This document shows, piece after piece, positions 45,247 through 58,900 of a DNA stretch of 64,000 nucleotides. This DNA comes from Escallonia rubra (lineage: Eukaryota > Streptophyta > Magnoliopsida > Escalloniales > Escalloniaceae), in the NCBI GenBank assembly GCA_033065855.1, contig JAVXUO010003162.1, positions 1 to 64,000 of the forward strand. Direction: 5' to 3'. The translations under genes and the position numbers were made by a program. How positions within the stretch are numbered: position 1 is the stretch's first letter; each line of letters opens with the position of its first letter. The notes beneath the pieces were generated by a model. It had not been told where the DNA came from and did no database searches. It worked only from the letters and a program-made list of their open reading frames with translations.

Positions 45247-48200
45247 GCACCAAGAGAACCATCATTTTTGAACTCTTTCCCTATCCGCATGATGCACTAC
45301 ACTTTGCTGATATTATACACCGAGTATGTAACACGTTTAAATTAACGGACAAGATAATGAGTGTCAATTTTGATGATGCTTCTAATAATAAAGCTGATGT
45401 TTAAGTCTTAAAGACGAAACTTATAAACCTGTATTAGATGATAGTTTTTTTTTTTTATGTTAAATGTGTTTGCCATATAATTAATTTAATTGTCAAGATG
45501 GTTTAGTTTCTTCAGGTGATATTATCTCAAAATGAGGGGCATGGCTATGTACATTAATTGTTATGTTCCAAGAGTACGAGAATTTAAAGCTTTGTGTGCT
45601 CCATATGGTTTTCCTCGTAGGAGATCATTTTCAGATGTCATGCATAGGTGGAACTCCACATACAAAATGCTTTTACATGTTCTTTTATGCATACAAGTTT
45701 ACATTCACTGCCTACTAACCATGGTAACCACAAGGCTTGCCAACTCCCGATGAATGGTAATTAACAGCATACCTAGTGTAATTTTCAAAGGTATTTTACA
45801 TGTCTACTGTTTTATTGTCTGGTATGTACTATCCCACGTCCCCTATCACTGTATTAGAAATTCTAAAAATTGCTAAGACTATAGATGTAACACCCCGAAA
45901 ATTCGAAGCTTTAACTCCCGAACTTTTCCGGAGCGTTATCACCCCGAACTCCCAAAGCGTTAAAACAATCACTACTTAATAACATAAAAACCTCAATTTC
46001 GAATAACTGACTATGAAAACCTATGTCAGAGCTTCTAATCATTACAATTCCTCAAATCAATTTGAATCTAACCAACAAGCTAGAGAAGTTTACCCGCGCA
46101 GGGGTCTTAATGATCAATACTAAAAATTATATTCACTTCCTTACGCTCGGCTCTAATCCATACTCAAGCAACCTACGGAAAGGAAATCAAAGGAGAGTGA
46201 GTTTTTGAGAGCCCAGTAAGGTCGCACAAAGATTTAAAACAACAAAAACGATACGGACGATTTTACATTCACAATCAAATGATGATTTTGAAAAGGATTT
46301 TCAAATAAAATATAACATTTTGGTATAGATGAACAATTCGAACGATTTTATATTCAAGTCAAACAATAACTTTTCGATACACTTTTAAATGAAATCTCAA
46401 TTGTTTAGATATAAACACAGGGACGAGTATTAACCCAATCCCTCAATTAACAGTTATTCAAAACACTTTATGTATAAAAAAAACATGAATAGAAAACGTT
46501 GAACATGAGCAGTACACTATAGCAAAGCCACCCCGTCAGTGCTCGATACGCTTTACATATGCATATGTACACTGACTAGTCCGTCTAGGTACTAGTATAA
46601 CCCAACCAACAGACCATCCTTATAACTCCAGCAATACCGACCATCCTTATAACTCCCAAATTACTAACTCATGTCAACATTTAGAAGGAGTAAATACAAT
46701 TGAAAATGCTTTACGATGAGCAATCAAGAAACATATCAAATGAACAATGAATTGCAAGATGAGATGAAACATAGATAAGTACAACTCAAAATGTTTTATG
46801 ATAGTCGAACCAATAAACATATGGGAATGAAGCAGAATTCCAAACGATTGCTATCAGGCTCAAATTAGGGTTTCATGGCCAGTTTGAAAACATTTTTATA
46901 TCAATCATAAAAATCAACATTCAAGGTAGTTTGTAAGACTGTTATAATAAAACATTTAAAATCAGAATGATGAAGTAGGGTTCGGATAGAATTCCTTACC
47001 TCGATCCACGCTATGCAATGCTACGCAACCTCGATTATAATTCTTTGAAATAAAGCTAAATTAGCAAATCCATATGTTAGAACATAATCTATGCTACTAT
47101 ACTAATAACCTAATATCAGCTATCCATCACGTGCTCACTTCTAACTCCGAAATCGCTTAACTCAAAGCGAGCCTCGCATGCGGCCAACCTACCCGAAAAT
47201 TCCATACAATCCTTAATGCTCAAATTTATTATAAATTACAATAAAACACTTTTATAGCTTAAAACATTATAAAAAGTCAAAATATGAATTTTCTGAATTT
47301 TTGAATATTTTTGAATTAAAATAATTTGCAATAAAAACCCATAAATAGCCATAATTGCTTATAGCTGAAAATAAAGTCCCATAATTTTTGTAACGGCTTT
47401 AAAATATGTATAAAAATTATCAAAATTCAAATCAAAATTAAAAGGCATTAAAACTATTTTTAAATTATTCGTTTTGCTAAAACCAATGCGTTACGAAAGT
47501 CATAGAAAATCAACTTCAAAAATCATCAAATTCAAACTGAGTCTTATTTATACCATAAAGACATTACTCTAATTTTTCCCAGAACATTTTCAGGGTTTAA
47601 AGACTCCAAAAGAATTTTAAGAATATGAAATTACAGAAAATGTTAAAAATACAAAACGATATCAGCAAAATACGATATTTTAGCAGAAATTCTAATATTA
47701 CCCTAAGATCTTTCCTGTAAAGTTTCATCATTTTTTGACAAGTGCAAAATACCCAATAGCCACATGGTACAATTGTGCAAGCACAGTGTACCACTCCATT
47801 GCACAAACCCATTTCATTCTCACCCACCTTCTTCTTCATCTTTACTGTTCAAACCAGAATTCACCTCCTTACACAAAAACATCTACGCAGCCTCTTCCCT
47901 TCTTCTTACACACTCATAATACACACTACTACACACCTATATATACATATTACAACGTACAATTCACACACATTACACTGTTATATCTTCTTCCTTTTAT
48001 TCTATACACAGTCTCCATTGCACTCATCATACCCACAAATGCACCTCACACCCACTTCTCTTCTCTTGCACTTCATTCATTTCACCACAATATACACTAC
48101 ACAAAGGTACATCATTATATTCTCCCCACACCCACTGCCTGGGTCTTTCCTTCTCCAATCATGAGGTATATACCCATAATCCCAAATGAAAACTTGGTGA

Positions 48201-50069
48201 AAGGTTTTTTCTTTCAGGTTTCTCCAACCACATCACACATCCTCAACACACAAAAACACTCACTTTCATCAAACTTACTGCACTCATGGCAGCCACCATG
48301 GCTACTTTCTCTCTCTCCCTCTAAAAACCCACATAATCACACACTCACGCATGCACTTTCACGGCAGCCATGGCTGCCTTCCTGCGAACCCATCTCGTCG
48401 CTTCCATGTACACTATCTCCCACGGTTGCTCCATCATCTAGCTAATACACACAGATTTTACACATTGCGTAGCTTTTGGCAGGTTCTATGAACAAACTAT
48501 GAAGAGGTAAGCATAGGTACTAAAGGTGAAAACAACTCATTACTTGGAGAATCTGTAACTAACCTCTAAACATCCCAAAGCAACAGGCGACAATGTTACC
48601 CTAAATAACCATATCATATCTTGCTTCCTGGCTATTCTAGTTTTATAAATCAAATCTTCCTTTCGTCCTTTAACTCACCCACACGGTTCACAGTAACAGC
48701 CACCATGGCTGTGACTTGCCTAACCCCCTTGTTTCACTCACGACATTTTACTCTCACAATATCACACAAACACACACTGATCCAACAGATTTCCCACCCC
48801 TTTGTACTCTACTAAACAATGAATAAGATATAGAAAAAAAAGCTAAGAGACTTACCGGTAACACCAACCCGGTCGCCGGAAAAGAAATCTCTTTGATCTC
48901 TCGTCTTTCTCTTCCTGAACCTCTCTGCATCTCCGATTCTCTCTCAAAACATATCAAGCGAAGAAGGAAGAATGGGTGTTGACGGCTGCCCTGGTAAGTG
49001 GGTTTGTATATATAAAACCCTAATAGACAAAGTACTAAAAACCCCGTTCAAGTTTCGTTAGTCATTTTGAGGCTTACTCGAAATGTTCTATTATTTGTGA
49101 GATGGTTCAAAAAGAAATATATCTACGATAATTTAGATGCTAAGAAAATTATTAACATGCGAAATTGTTGATCCAAATTGTTAATTTAGATGCTACGATA
49201 AAGTGCGAAATTGTCGCTAAAGACTTTTAAAAATATCATTAACGCTAATTGTTGCGTATAAAAGTCGTCGCTTAAAATAAACTAAGTGGTTAGGCCTTAA
49301 CAAGGTTCGGGGTGTTACAATAGAGAAATTGAGATATATAAAAGCCTTTCATGATATATATAGTGGAACAGATGGACATTAAATTTAACAAATATTGGAA
49401 AAAGTTGCCTATTGTTTTTGCTGACGCCACTACTTTGGATCATATGTTCAAGTTGCATGGTATACATGTCTCAATATTAAAACTATGTGGAAAAATGTGC
49501 TACGAGGCGGCTATGACAAGCAAGCTTACAGAAACTGTGAGTACGTCATTTGAAGATGTTTAAAACTTATATCAAAATTCCGGTGATGTGCATGGGCGAC
49601 CGACATCGTCGAGCAATCAAATATATTTTGGGTCATTTTGTAGGGGTATTGAACGTGTAGTGGCAAAACAACCAAGATTGGAAGCTACTTTTATAGGTTC
49701 ATCTTCTTTTTTCTCTTTTAATGAAACTGGTTTATATGCGAATACTGATCATATTCTTCATTGTCAATGGATGACCAAATGAATTTTGATCTGTTAACTT
49801 TTTGGAAACAAAATGCAAAAATTTATCAAGTTTTATCCTAAATTGCCCGGGATGTACTACCGGTGCAAGCCTCAATAGTTGCTTCAAAGTCGTGTTTTTC
49901 AGCGAGCGTGAAGGTGTTGGATGATCTGAGGAGTTGTCTTAACCCCGATTCACTCGAGTTATGTATAGGTTGGAAAAATGATCTTGATGCAAAATACAGG
50001 GATCAAGACGAACCAGTTGATGATAGGAAGAGCAACAATTCGAGCATTGAAGATCTTCTAGACGATTAG
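45247..50069 (+). pseudogene. hAT transposase, truncated and split by a solo LTR
   Basis: The first part (45247-45890) has FELFPYPHDALHFADII, KIMSVNFDDASNNKADV (the catalytic-core DNASNN-type motif), AMYINCYVPRVREFKALC, MHRWNSTYKMLLHVL and GMYYPTSPITVLEILKIA. After the LTR (from 49320) come NKYWKKLPIVFADATTLDHM, the C-terminal dimerisation signature FDLLTFWKQNAKIYQVLS, then VQASIVASKSCFSASVKVLD (49863 on) and a final acidic DLLDD. These are the ordered landmarks of plant hAT (zf-BED type) transposases. The N-terminal BED finger is missing, cut off by the LTR fragment, and several stops and shifts occur. Confidence 0.8.
45896..49319. mobile_element. Solo LTR, 3.4 kb, with 5-bp target duplication
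   Basis: Starts TGTAACACCCCGAA and ends TTCGGGGTGTTACA, a 14-base perfect inverted end with TG...CA borders. The flanking five bases are ATAGA on both sides (45891-45895 and 49320-49324). No gag or pol frame inside, only weak T/C-rich open frames at 47735-48445. The 5-bp duplication and TG/CA ends fit an LTR left after recombination; a noncoding large retrotransposon derivative is the alternative. The insertion interrupts a hAT transposase frame. Confidence 0.8.
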
Positions 50070-50809
50070 GTAATTTCTTTGTCTTTTCCTTTTCTCAACT
50101 TTTTCTTTTCTCAAAATAAAGTTTAGATTTTCCCGGTGTATTATTTTCAAAGAAATTAAATGTATTTAAAGTAAACAATACACATGAGAATGTGGTTATT
50201 TACAAGCAAAATAAACCTTTTTCTCACTTTTTTTTTTACAATTAATGTTGTATATATATAATATAAATAGGTAAATTCGCTTGCTTGTTTACAAGCAACC
50301 GGTCCTAAGCTCATATTAAAGGAGGAGGGCCCGTGAACAAATTTGTCATAAATTTTAATTTCAACGCAAAACAAAAAATGATTAAAAAGAATTCAAAAAA
50401 ATATTATTTTTGGCTTCGGCTCGGGACCAGGCCGGGATTGGATTTTGGCCAAGCGCTTGGACTAGGGCTGGGCATTCATATTCCTGTGGAGGCCCAGCCC
50501 AAGCCAGGCCTAACTCTTTGACATATATACAACCACTCAACGAAGCTCGTGACAACAATTTTCAGATCGCCATTCTTTACTGGCCTGTGTAATGCCATAC
50601 TTTTTTACTTTTGAAAAAGGATAACTCTGATTCCATTTTAGTCAATCATGGTAGAATTTTTCTTATCACTACCAATCATGGACGTAAATTTATTTATTTT
50701 TACTCTTGGCACAACAAAAACAACTGTTATAGTAAGCTTAGGTTAGTCCATGACTCTCTCATACTCTTACCAATGTAGTGAAAACAATTGTTGTAGTAAG
50801 GGACGCAAC
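50070..50809. other. Spacer with no gene recognised
   Basis: AT-rich sequence after the hAT gene, then a GGC-rich patch at 50410-50515 (GCTCGGGACCAGGCCGGG, GCCCAGCCCAAGCCAGGCC). The phrase GAAGCTCGTGACAACAATTTTCAGATC near 50541 resembles 61443-61470, so this is a dispersed repeat. Confidence 0.4.
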
Positions 50810-50914
50810 TTTATATCCTCATACTATTGGCACGTTCGAATATACAAGGGAGCATATGGACGTGCAAACCTCCGATCTGCCAACAATCTTGGTAAGCCAT
50901 CACTACAAGGAATA

Positions 50915-51210
50915 AGGCTTTTAGCGACGGGAAAATCCGTCGCTAAAAGCCTATATTCCGTCGCTAAAATCTTTAGCGACGGAATACCTGTCGCTAAAAA
51001 TCCCTCGTATAAAAGGCTGTTACTAAAAGTTTTGCGACGGAATTATAAAATCCGTCGTCTAATATAGAAATTTTGGCGACGGATTTATTTATGAATTAGA
51101 GATGGAATATCCGTCTCTAATTATGTTTACGTTTTTTAATTTATTTTCTTTTTTAAGGAAATTAGCGACGGATAAAACTTTTAGCGACGGAATTAATCCG
51201 TCACTTAAAG
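50915..51210. repeat. Left subterminal repeats of the CACTA element
   Basis: At least eight copies of TTTAGCGACGG or its complement, often as facing pairs, plus variants such as TTTTGCGACGG and TTTGGCGACGG. The expected role, by analogy with TNPA-binding repeats of En/Spm, is transposase accessory-protein binding. Confidence 0.8.
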
Positions 51211-51492
51211 TCATTTTTTTTTGAACTTTTTTTTTAATTTTTTAATTCCTAAACTTGTAATAAAAAACTCAAACCAATTGGGTCTCATCCTCCGTCAACA
51301 ATCTCAATATCTCAAACGCACGATTAAAAATCTAAAATCATCAATTAACAACCTAAAATCATCGATCAATAATCACAATTAACAACCTAAAATTATCAAA
51401 CAAATAGTCAATGTTCAAATAACACAAAATTGTTCAAAATTTACATATCCGATGCGATTAATTTAAAATATTGTCTAATTACTGCTCAGAGT

Positions 51493-51938
51493 TCAACATT
51501 GGGGGAAAGCAATTTTTTCACAAGTGCTGTGATCAAACACCAGCACTTGAAAACGCATTTGCCCCATGTGTTCAAAGATTACAAAGTCTCCTAGATGAAG
51601 GTCATGCTGCTGCACGAATTCGTTCCAACCCTCTTCGAAGCAAAGTTCCCCATGGCCAACCTTCTTCTTCAATTTAACAGGCCATGACCCCTTGCGGCTG
51701 GTTAAAGTTGCTTCAAATCTCAATGTGGTAAGCAATCTGCAAAATGCTACCGGTATGGCCTAACATATTCATAATACAATAAGACATGTAAGTTTTTAAC
51801 CAACGATAAAACTTTTAACACGCACGAAAACACAGAGAAAGCGGGATGGCATACAAGTTCTGCATGAAAACCAGGCATCATGACCTTGAAGAAGTGCCTG
51901 CCGACTGAAACATCCCTGTTCACCGAAGCAGAAGCCAT
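51493..51938 (-). CDS. Single-domain B3 DNA-binding protein in a CACTA element
   Basis: Exon 1 is 51938-51855 (ATG to AACTT|GTATGCC), exon 2 is 51759-51493 (GTTAG|GCCATACCG to TGA), and the 95-base intron is GT-AG. The joined frame is open for 116 residues and comprises one B3 domain: GRHFFKVMMPGFHAEL, AIPVAFCRLL, TSRKGSWPVKLKKK, EGWNEFVQQHDLHLGDFVIF and a Cys end. Compared with the copy at 7370-7826, the first 15 residues differ strongly but the rest is colinear, with the intron at the same codon. Because it lies inside a transposon it may be a captured gene that is still intact; expression is unknown. Confidence 0.75.
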
Positions 51939-51939
51939 T

Positions 51940-54060
51940 TAACCTACTTTAACATGAAAAACCAATCGGGCATTATTCAATTGATGAGCATCAATTTTAT
52001 AGCTGAATTAAATCTATTACTGCAAAGTCTCCAAGATAGTTATTGCATTACTGCAAAAACAATGTAAACGCTGCAAGTGTCATAAGCAACAAGCAACGTA
52101 CTATCAACTAGGACGTCTTGGCAAGAAAGCATTTAGACGGAATGTTTAAGCACAAAATTGAATTTTCTTTACCATATTTCCATTCATCTGATGAACTATA
52201 TATCCTAGGTGCTGAACGAGAAAACTCTTCGAATGGCAAGGAAAACGTATGAAGTTGTGTCCAAAGAAGCCATTTTCATTTCATATCACTAATCCCAGTT
52301 TTGGGGTTGAAATTTCAGCACTGGATCCTCAACATTACATGGCCCTAAGGCCTCAACCTTGTACGGCCTTCTATATATGGAGGACTGAAGGGTAACCTTT
52401 CCCCAACCACGCCACAATATGTTGTTCCTGTTTGTGGTCATTGAATGATAGTAGCAGCATCAGACTTTACAAGTGAGCAAAGTTACCAGCTTATGTCACC
52501 ATGGCTCTTCTTTTAACATATAGGCACTTTGTAAAGAGTGTGGAAATGCCCAGCATGTAGGAGTTGAGGTCGCTTTTCAGGCTTTCGTGCAGTGAAAGTA
52601 AGAACAAGTCGAAAGGAAGCATGCATCTTTGACAAAAAATGAGTTTTCACTGTAGCTAGGGGCTTCTCTTTCAGGCATTTCTTGATAGAACTACAGTGGC
52701 AAAACGTTGGGGCAGGGGATGAAATAGTTGTAGTTTTGGTCCTTGGTAGCATCCTATGCATGCTTTCAACTTTACAAGTCACGCTTTGCCTGCTTTTAAA
52801 CCTCCATCCCTACCCATTGACCCTACATTACTTGATTGTGGGAATTCACACATTGACTCTCTTTTTTGCTTCCTCAACTGTCACACATTAGTAGCAGGTT
52901 ATAACTAGCTTAAGTGTTGCAATAATGAGATCGCATGGTTCAAGAAAGAAGCTTTTTGGCTGTGCACGGGCTAGGCTTATTTGAGGCTGGAGCTCAGCAT
53001 TCGCCTAAATCTCAAAAAGTTATGTCGAAATTGACCTCGAGGATGTGTTCATTGGAGTTTTAGGACACCATATCAATTTGTCCAGGCTCCTCGTTTTAAA
53101 AAGAGTCCAAGTTGAGGTCTTTGTGTGAGCTTGACTCCTTTAACAAGTGAATCGCAACATATTAAGGGGTTCGTGTGTGTGTGAAACGAGTGGGCCTACG
53201 TAAGGAGTATATATATGAACACTACAACGTTGTTCAAGCTACCCGGCTTATTTACTAGATGAAGTCCGGTGCATTTGTTAATTGAAACAACACAAATGAG
53301 CCATGAACGTGCCGATCAGCATGGCCTACTGTCAACTTTGAGGTTATATGCATAACTGAATGAGGAAAATGATATTATATCTGCAATTGTGAAGATCAAA
53401 TTTCAATTAGGTTTCCTACTTTTGCAAAGAACCTTCACATTTAGGCGCAAGTCTCAACTCAAATTTAAGGTTGCTGTTTTTCCTTGGCAATTATTCAAGT
53501 GGTGAACCATGAGAGCTCATAGATACTAAGCCTTCTTGAACAAAAAGCATCAGTTGGAAAAGAGGTTGGCTCCTCGGTTGTGATTCTGAGTTTTGGTCAA
53601 TTGCTACAAATATGTTCCGGAACAATTTCTAAAAATTCCTCATCAGACTAACAATTTGATCCTAAGAGCATAAGCTAATACGGAGTAGATCACTACACGT
53701 TACAATCATAAGAAACACAAAGAATATGTATAAATGTTGCACAAGAATTGAATAAATAAGACTAAACGGAACTTACCTTAAGGCACAATAGCCGGCGGCA
53801 GTGGAGGGCGGCGGCGTCAGTGGCGCGACGACGGTGGTAGTCTTTTCACGCGGCGGCAGTGGAGGGAGGGGTCACCGTGGAGCGGGATTGCCGGAGGTGG
53901 GTCACCGTGTAGGGGGATCGCCGGAAGTGGGTCACCGTGTAGGGGGATCGCCGGAAGTGGGTCACCGTGGAGGTTGGTCGCCGGAGTAGAACAGCGGTCG
54001 GATATTTTTCAGAGAGAGAAACGGGGGAAGAGAAAGAAAGGCAGATCTGGTTGATTTAAT
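51940..54060. other. CACTA interior, no gene recognised
   Basis: No convincing frame. At 53801-53990 a GC-rich unit of about 30 bases (GTGGGTCACCGTGTAGGGGG + ATCGCCGGAA) repeats three to four times, giving a Gly-rich frame. A similar GGGTCACTGGAGATGTGGGTCGCCG phrase stands upstream of the other B3 gene near 7880, so this may be ancestral B3-gene upstream sequence. Confidence 0.45.
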
Positions 54061-54300
54061 CGAGGACTTTTAGAGACGGATTGGGTCCGTCGCTAAAAGT
54101 CCGTCGGTAAAAACGTTTTAGCGACGGTAATTCCGTCGCTAAAAGACCGCCGCAAAAAATTGTCGGCAACAACTTTCGCCGACGGTAACTTCGTCGGTAA
54201 TAAGTGTTTAACGACAGAATTTTACCGACGGTGGTATCCGTCGGTTAAACTCGTTTTTACCAACAGATTCTTATCCATCGGTAAAACTCCGTCGCTAAAA
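54060..54300. repeat. Right subterminal repeats of the CACTA element
   Basis: Mirror set of TTTTAGCGACGG / CCGTCGCTAAAA motifs, with diverged forms such as CCGTCGGTAAAA. Confidence 0.8.
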
Positions 54301-54539
54301 ACGTGTTTTCTTGTAGTGCATTCAATTTGCAGCAATTGGAAGTCATTGATGACAACGCTATAGACATATACTTCATCGAACAAAGGCAAGTGATGTACTT
54401 ACTTAAAAACGACTTGACAATTGCTCAAGCAAAACTGCAACAATATGCCAATCAGCAAAGGAGACGTGGCACTTAGAGATCGGGACCTAGTCTATCTAAG
54501 GCTATAACCATGAAAGCAAAGCTCCATAGTGTTGGAAAT

Positions 54540-55388
54540 ATAAGGCAGTATGGAGAAACTGGACCAAAAATGCCTAAGTCGAATGCGTTGCACTCTTTCC
54601 TTAAGACAATATTTGCTCCCTTATAATCTGCTTAGGGTAGCAGCAAATCTACCTCCCAAGATAAAATAGGCGAAACTCTGTTGATCATAGCAGATTGCAA
54701 TCAACAGACAGAAATTTGAGAGAGAGAGCAAGAGAGAATTCGAAGTGATTAAGATGATCTGACCATCAGCCCTACTTATAGACACCAAAGGGTGCCTAGA
54801 ACAGGTGCAAACAGTTGTGGCAGTTAAGTGACTCTGCAGATGTCACTTAACAGTCACAATCTGTAGACACAGTATAGAGGTGCAACATTTGAACTAAAAG
54901 GCACCGATTGCAGTTGCCATTTCGAAATTAACTGTTTCAGTTCAAGTTGCAGCTCACAGGCTGAGTACAAAAGTTAAGGCTGGGCTCGGGGCGAGGGCTC
55001 CTAGCGACGATGCGCACGTGTGAAGTGCGCCTAAAAGCGCCAATAGCGCCTTTACGCCGACGTCGCCCCCGCCGTTGCCAGCGCCGGCGTCGGCGCGCGT
55101 GCGGTGCGGTGCGGTGCACGCACATGTGCGAGTGCATGGCCATGCATACCATGTGTTTCTAGAACAATATAGTATGTCACATGACCATTTAAATACCCTT
55201 AACTTTTGCATTTCCCAAGCCATGTGGGAACCCACATCATGATTATTTTCAACCTTATTAAATGTCAATGTTTGAGAGTTAATATCTCTCAACCCAATCA
55301 ATCAATTTGATTGATTCTTTTTGCAACTTATTCCTTGTAGTACAAACTTTAATAAGGTAAGAATCAATATATTGGAAAATTCCCAACA
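54540..55388 (-). repeat. Copia 3' LTR
   Basis: TGTTGG...CCCAACA on the plus strand, 849 bases. It differs from the other LTR by scattered substitutions and by a GC-rich stretch near 55050-55115 that is longer here. Confidence 0.92.
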
Positions 55389-55957
55389 ATTTCCCTCAAT
55401 TTTCCAAAATTGGAATTTATCACATTCCTAATATAGAAATGTTCCTCTCTCTATCTTTTGGTAGGTCGTACTAAGATAAATGTGTCTTTCGACTTGAACC
55501 TTTACCATATAGCAATGAAGTCAATCAGAATTCAAAGTAGCCTTAGCCTTGAACTATGAATCATTGGTGATCGATCATCACTACTATGTGTAGAACGTTT
55601 CAACCAAACTTCCAAATCCTGAACATTTACGGCCATGTGCTACATCTTAGGATTTTCATAAGTGCCATAGAGACTAGCTCAAATCTCGTAGAAGCGGCCC
55701 CACTTCCCGCACTTATATAGGTAAATCTACTAAGGTGCACTTGTATGACTTGCACCCTCCTTTAAGGACAATGATTTATTAAGGGAATAACTCCCACCCT
55801 TTTCTTGTTCTCCATACAAGTATGCACTACCTTGAGATGGCATGAAGATCAAAATCTTCATCTTTTAGTGCATCTTTGGTTATAAATACAACGTGTTTTT
55901 CCATTGAACTAGAAGACTAAAGGTTACTCTAGTATCTAGTTGGTTTCCACGTGTATG

Positions 55958-58900
55958 TTACCTCTCTAATTTCATGAGCTTCAAACCAATCTCCCTGGAA
56001 GTCTGCCATATTATATCCCTGCCTAGGCCTTTCGTAAAGGGATCTGCCAAATTTCCTTTGGACTTCACATAACTAATAGTAACAACTCATTTGCTAAGTT
56101 GTTCTCTCACATAGCTATGTCTAAGACTTATATGTCTAGACTTCCCATTGTATACCTTACTATATGCCCGCGTTAACGCTGCTTCAATATTGCAGAATAT
56201 AGAAATAGCAGGCATTGACTTAGGCCATAGAGGAATCACTATCAACAGGTCTCTTAGCCATTCTGCCTCCTTAATCGTCATTGCCAAAGCAATAAACTCA
56301 GACTCCATGGTCGAATGTGAAATCAAAGTTTGTTTCTTGGAACCCCAAGAAATAGCACCTCCACCTATGGTAAATATCAAACCACTTGTGGACTTTGTTT
56401 TATCTGAGTCCGTGATCCAGTTTGCATCTGTGTACCCTTCCAAAACAGCAGGAAATTCTTTATAAGTTAATGCATAGTCCATTGTGCCCTTAAGGTACTT
56501 AAGTACTCTAAACGCTGTATTCCAATGAACTTGCCCGGGGTTATGAGTAAATCTACTCAAAACACCAACTGCAAAGGCTATATCTGGCCGGGTACATTGC
56601 ATGATATACATCAAGCTGCCAATAACACTAGAATACTCTAGCTGAGAGACACATTTCCCTTCATTTGCCCTCAACTTGATAGAAGGGTCATATGGGGTAG
56701 TAACCGGGACACAATTCTCGTGATTAAATTTCTTTAAAATTTTCTCAATATAATGAGACTGTGACAAAGAAATAGAATCCGAGTATCTTATTATTTTCAT
56801 TCCCAATATAACATTGGCTTCCCCCATATCCTTCATATCAAACGATGAAGATAGAAATAATTTAGTTTCCAACACAATATCTAAATCAGTACCAAAGATT
56901 AACATATCATCCACATACAAACATATTATCACACCACGTCCTTTATCAAACTTAGAATAAACGCATTTGTCACATTCGTTTATTCTAAATCCATTAGAGA
57001 GAACGACTTGGTCAAATCGTTCATGCCACTGCTTAGGAGCTTGTTTTAAGCCATACAAAGATTTGATAAGCTTACAAACCTTTGTTTCTTGGCCCTTTAG
57101 TACAAAACCTTCTGGTTGTTCCATGTACACCTCCTCATCTAAAATACCATTTAGAAAAGCAGTCTTGACGTCCATTTGGTGTATAACTAGTTTGTTAATG
57201 GACGATAACGCAAACAATAATCTTATACTGCTAAGTCTAGCTACCGGAGCATAAGTGTCGAAATAGTCAATTCCTTCCTTTTGTTTAAAACCCTTGGCTA
57301 CAAGTCTAGCTTTATACTTATCTACGGATCCGTCTGGCTTAAGCTTTCGCTTAAAGATCCATTTGCAGCCTATTGGTTTAAACCCTGGTGGTAAATCAGT
57401 GAATACCCAAGTTTGGCTTGACATTATCGACTCCATTTCATCATTTATAGCTTCTTGCCACAAATCAGAATCTCGAGAAGTTATGGCTTCTCGATATGTA
57501 AGAGGGTCATGTTCTACGTTATATATTTGAGAGTAATCACCTTCATTTCTACTTCCCTCAACTAAGAATTGGTAGAAATCTGGACCATAGGTTTTCTCAA
57601 TTCTTGCTCTCTTACTTCTCCTTAGTTCACCTCCTTCCCCCATTTCCGGAGTAGGGTGAACTTGATCCTCATCGACTGTGTCTTCATTTTTCCGATCTCT
57701 AGAGAAAGAATTCTCAAAAAATTCTGCATCTCTAGATTCCAAAATAATATTTTGGCTAACGGATTCCGTTGATTCCACGGTTAAGAATCTATACGCTTTG
57801 CTATGTTGAGCATAGCCTATGAAGACACATTCGATTGCCTTTTCCCCAATTTGGGTCTTTTGGATCGGTTAGCCTTACTAACGCCCTACACCCCCACACT
57901 TTAAGGTGTCCAAAAGAAGGTTTTCTCTTCTTCCGTAGCTCATAGGGTGTGACATTAGATACCTTGTGGGGTATACGATTAAGTATATATGTGGAAGTCA
58001 TGAGAGCTTCCCCCCACAAATTCTTAGGCAAATTAGAAGTAAGTAATAAGGTATTAACCATTTCTTGCAAGGTCCTATTTTTCCTCTCGGCTACACCATT
58101 TTGTTGTGGACTATAAGGAGCTGTAACTTGGTGTATGATACCCCAAGTTTCAAATAGATCATCAAAGGAAAGATATTCACCTCCCCTATTCGACCGTAAA
58201 ATTTTAATCTTACGATCTAATTGATTCTCTACTTCCGCTTTGTAAATTTTAAATTTATCCAAAGCTTCATCCTTAGTCCTAAGAAGATACGTGTATGTAT
58301 AACGTGAACAATCATCTATAAATGTAATGAAGTATCTTTTACCACCCCTTGTTAAATTACCTTCCATTTCACACAAGTCCGAATGTACTAATTCTAATAA
58401 TTGTGTTTTCCTCTCAACCCCTTTAAAGGGTTTTCTAGCAATTTTAGACTTTATGCAAACTGAACATTTCTCTAAACTAGGTGAAGTAATTTGAGGTATT
58501 AAACTCAATTTTACCATACTTCTCATGCGTTTATAATTAACATGACCTAGTCTAGAGTGCCATAAATTAAATGGAACAACAATATAAACAAACTTAGTAT
58601 CTTTATTAGCCATAGTAAGCTTGTACAATCCATTAGTTACATATCCCTTGCCAACATAGTTTCCTCCCTTAGTCAGAATTACACTATCTGACTCAAACAA
58701 AATCTTAAATCCAAACTGATTAAGCATACTAACGGATATAAGATTTTTCCTAACATCGGGAACAAAAAGCACATCCTTTAAGGTCAGCATCTTTCCGGAA
58801 GAGAGATAGAGCACCACAGTTCATTTGCTCATGACCTTAGCCGTAGATGAATTTCCCATGCAGAGTTGATATCCCTCTGCAACTGGCTCGAGGTCCTTGA

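Larger units (their letters stand above)
50901..54318. mobile_element. Nonautonomous CACTA element carrying a B3 gene
   Basis: Left end CACTACAAGGAATAAGGC at 50901, right end ...GTTTTCTTGTAGTG at 54318. The three bases CAT flank both ends, the 3-bp duplication typical of CACTA elements. Subterminal regions (50915-51210 and 54060-54300) are packed with TTTTAGCGACGG and CCGTCGCTAAAA in both orientations. No transposase; the interior has a complete-looking B3 gene and about 2 kb of unidentified sequence. It sits inside a gypsy integrase remnant. Confidence 0.9.

Noticed and set aside
47735-48445. A 236-codon open frame in the solo LTR
   Set aside because: Low-complexity Thr/His/Ser/Pro-rich translation of pyrimidine-rich sequence; no motif, lies within LTR borders.
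53801-53989. Gly-rich 62-codon frame in the CACTA interior
   Set aside because: Encoded by a 30-base direct repeat; no sign of a real gene.
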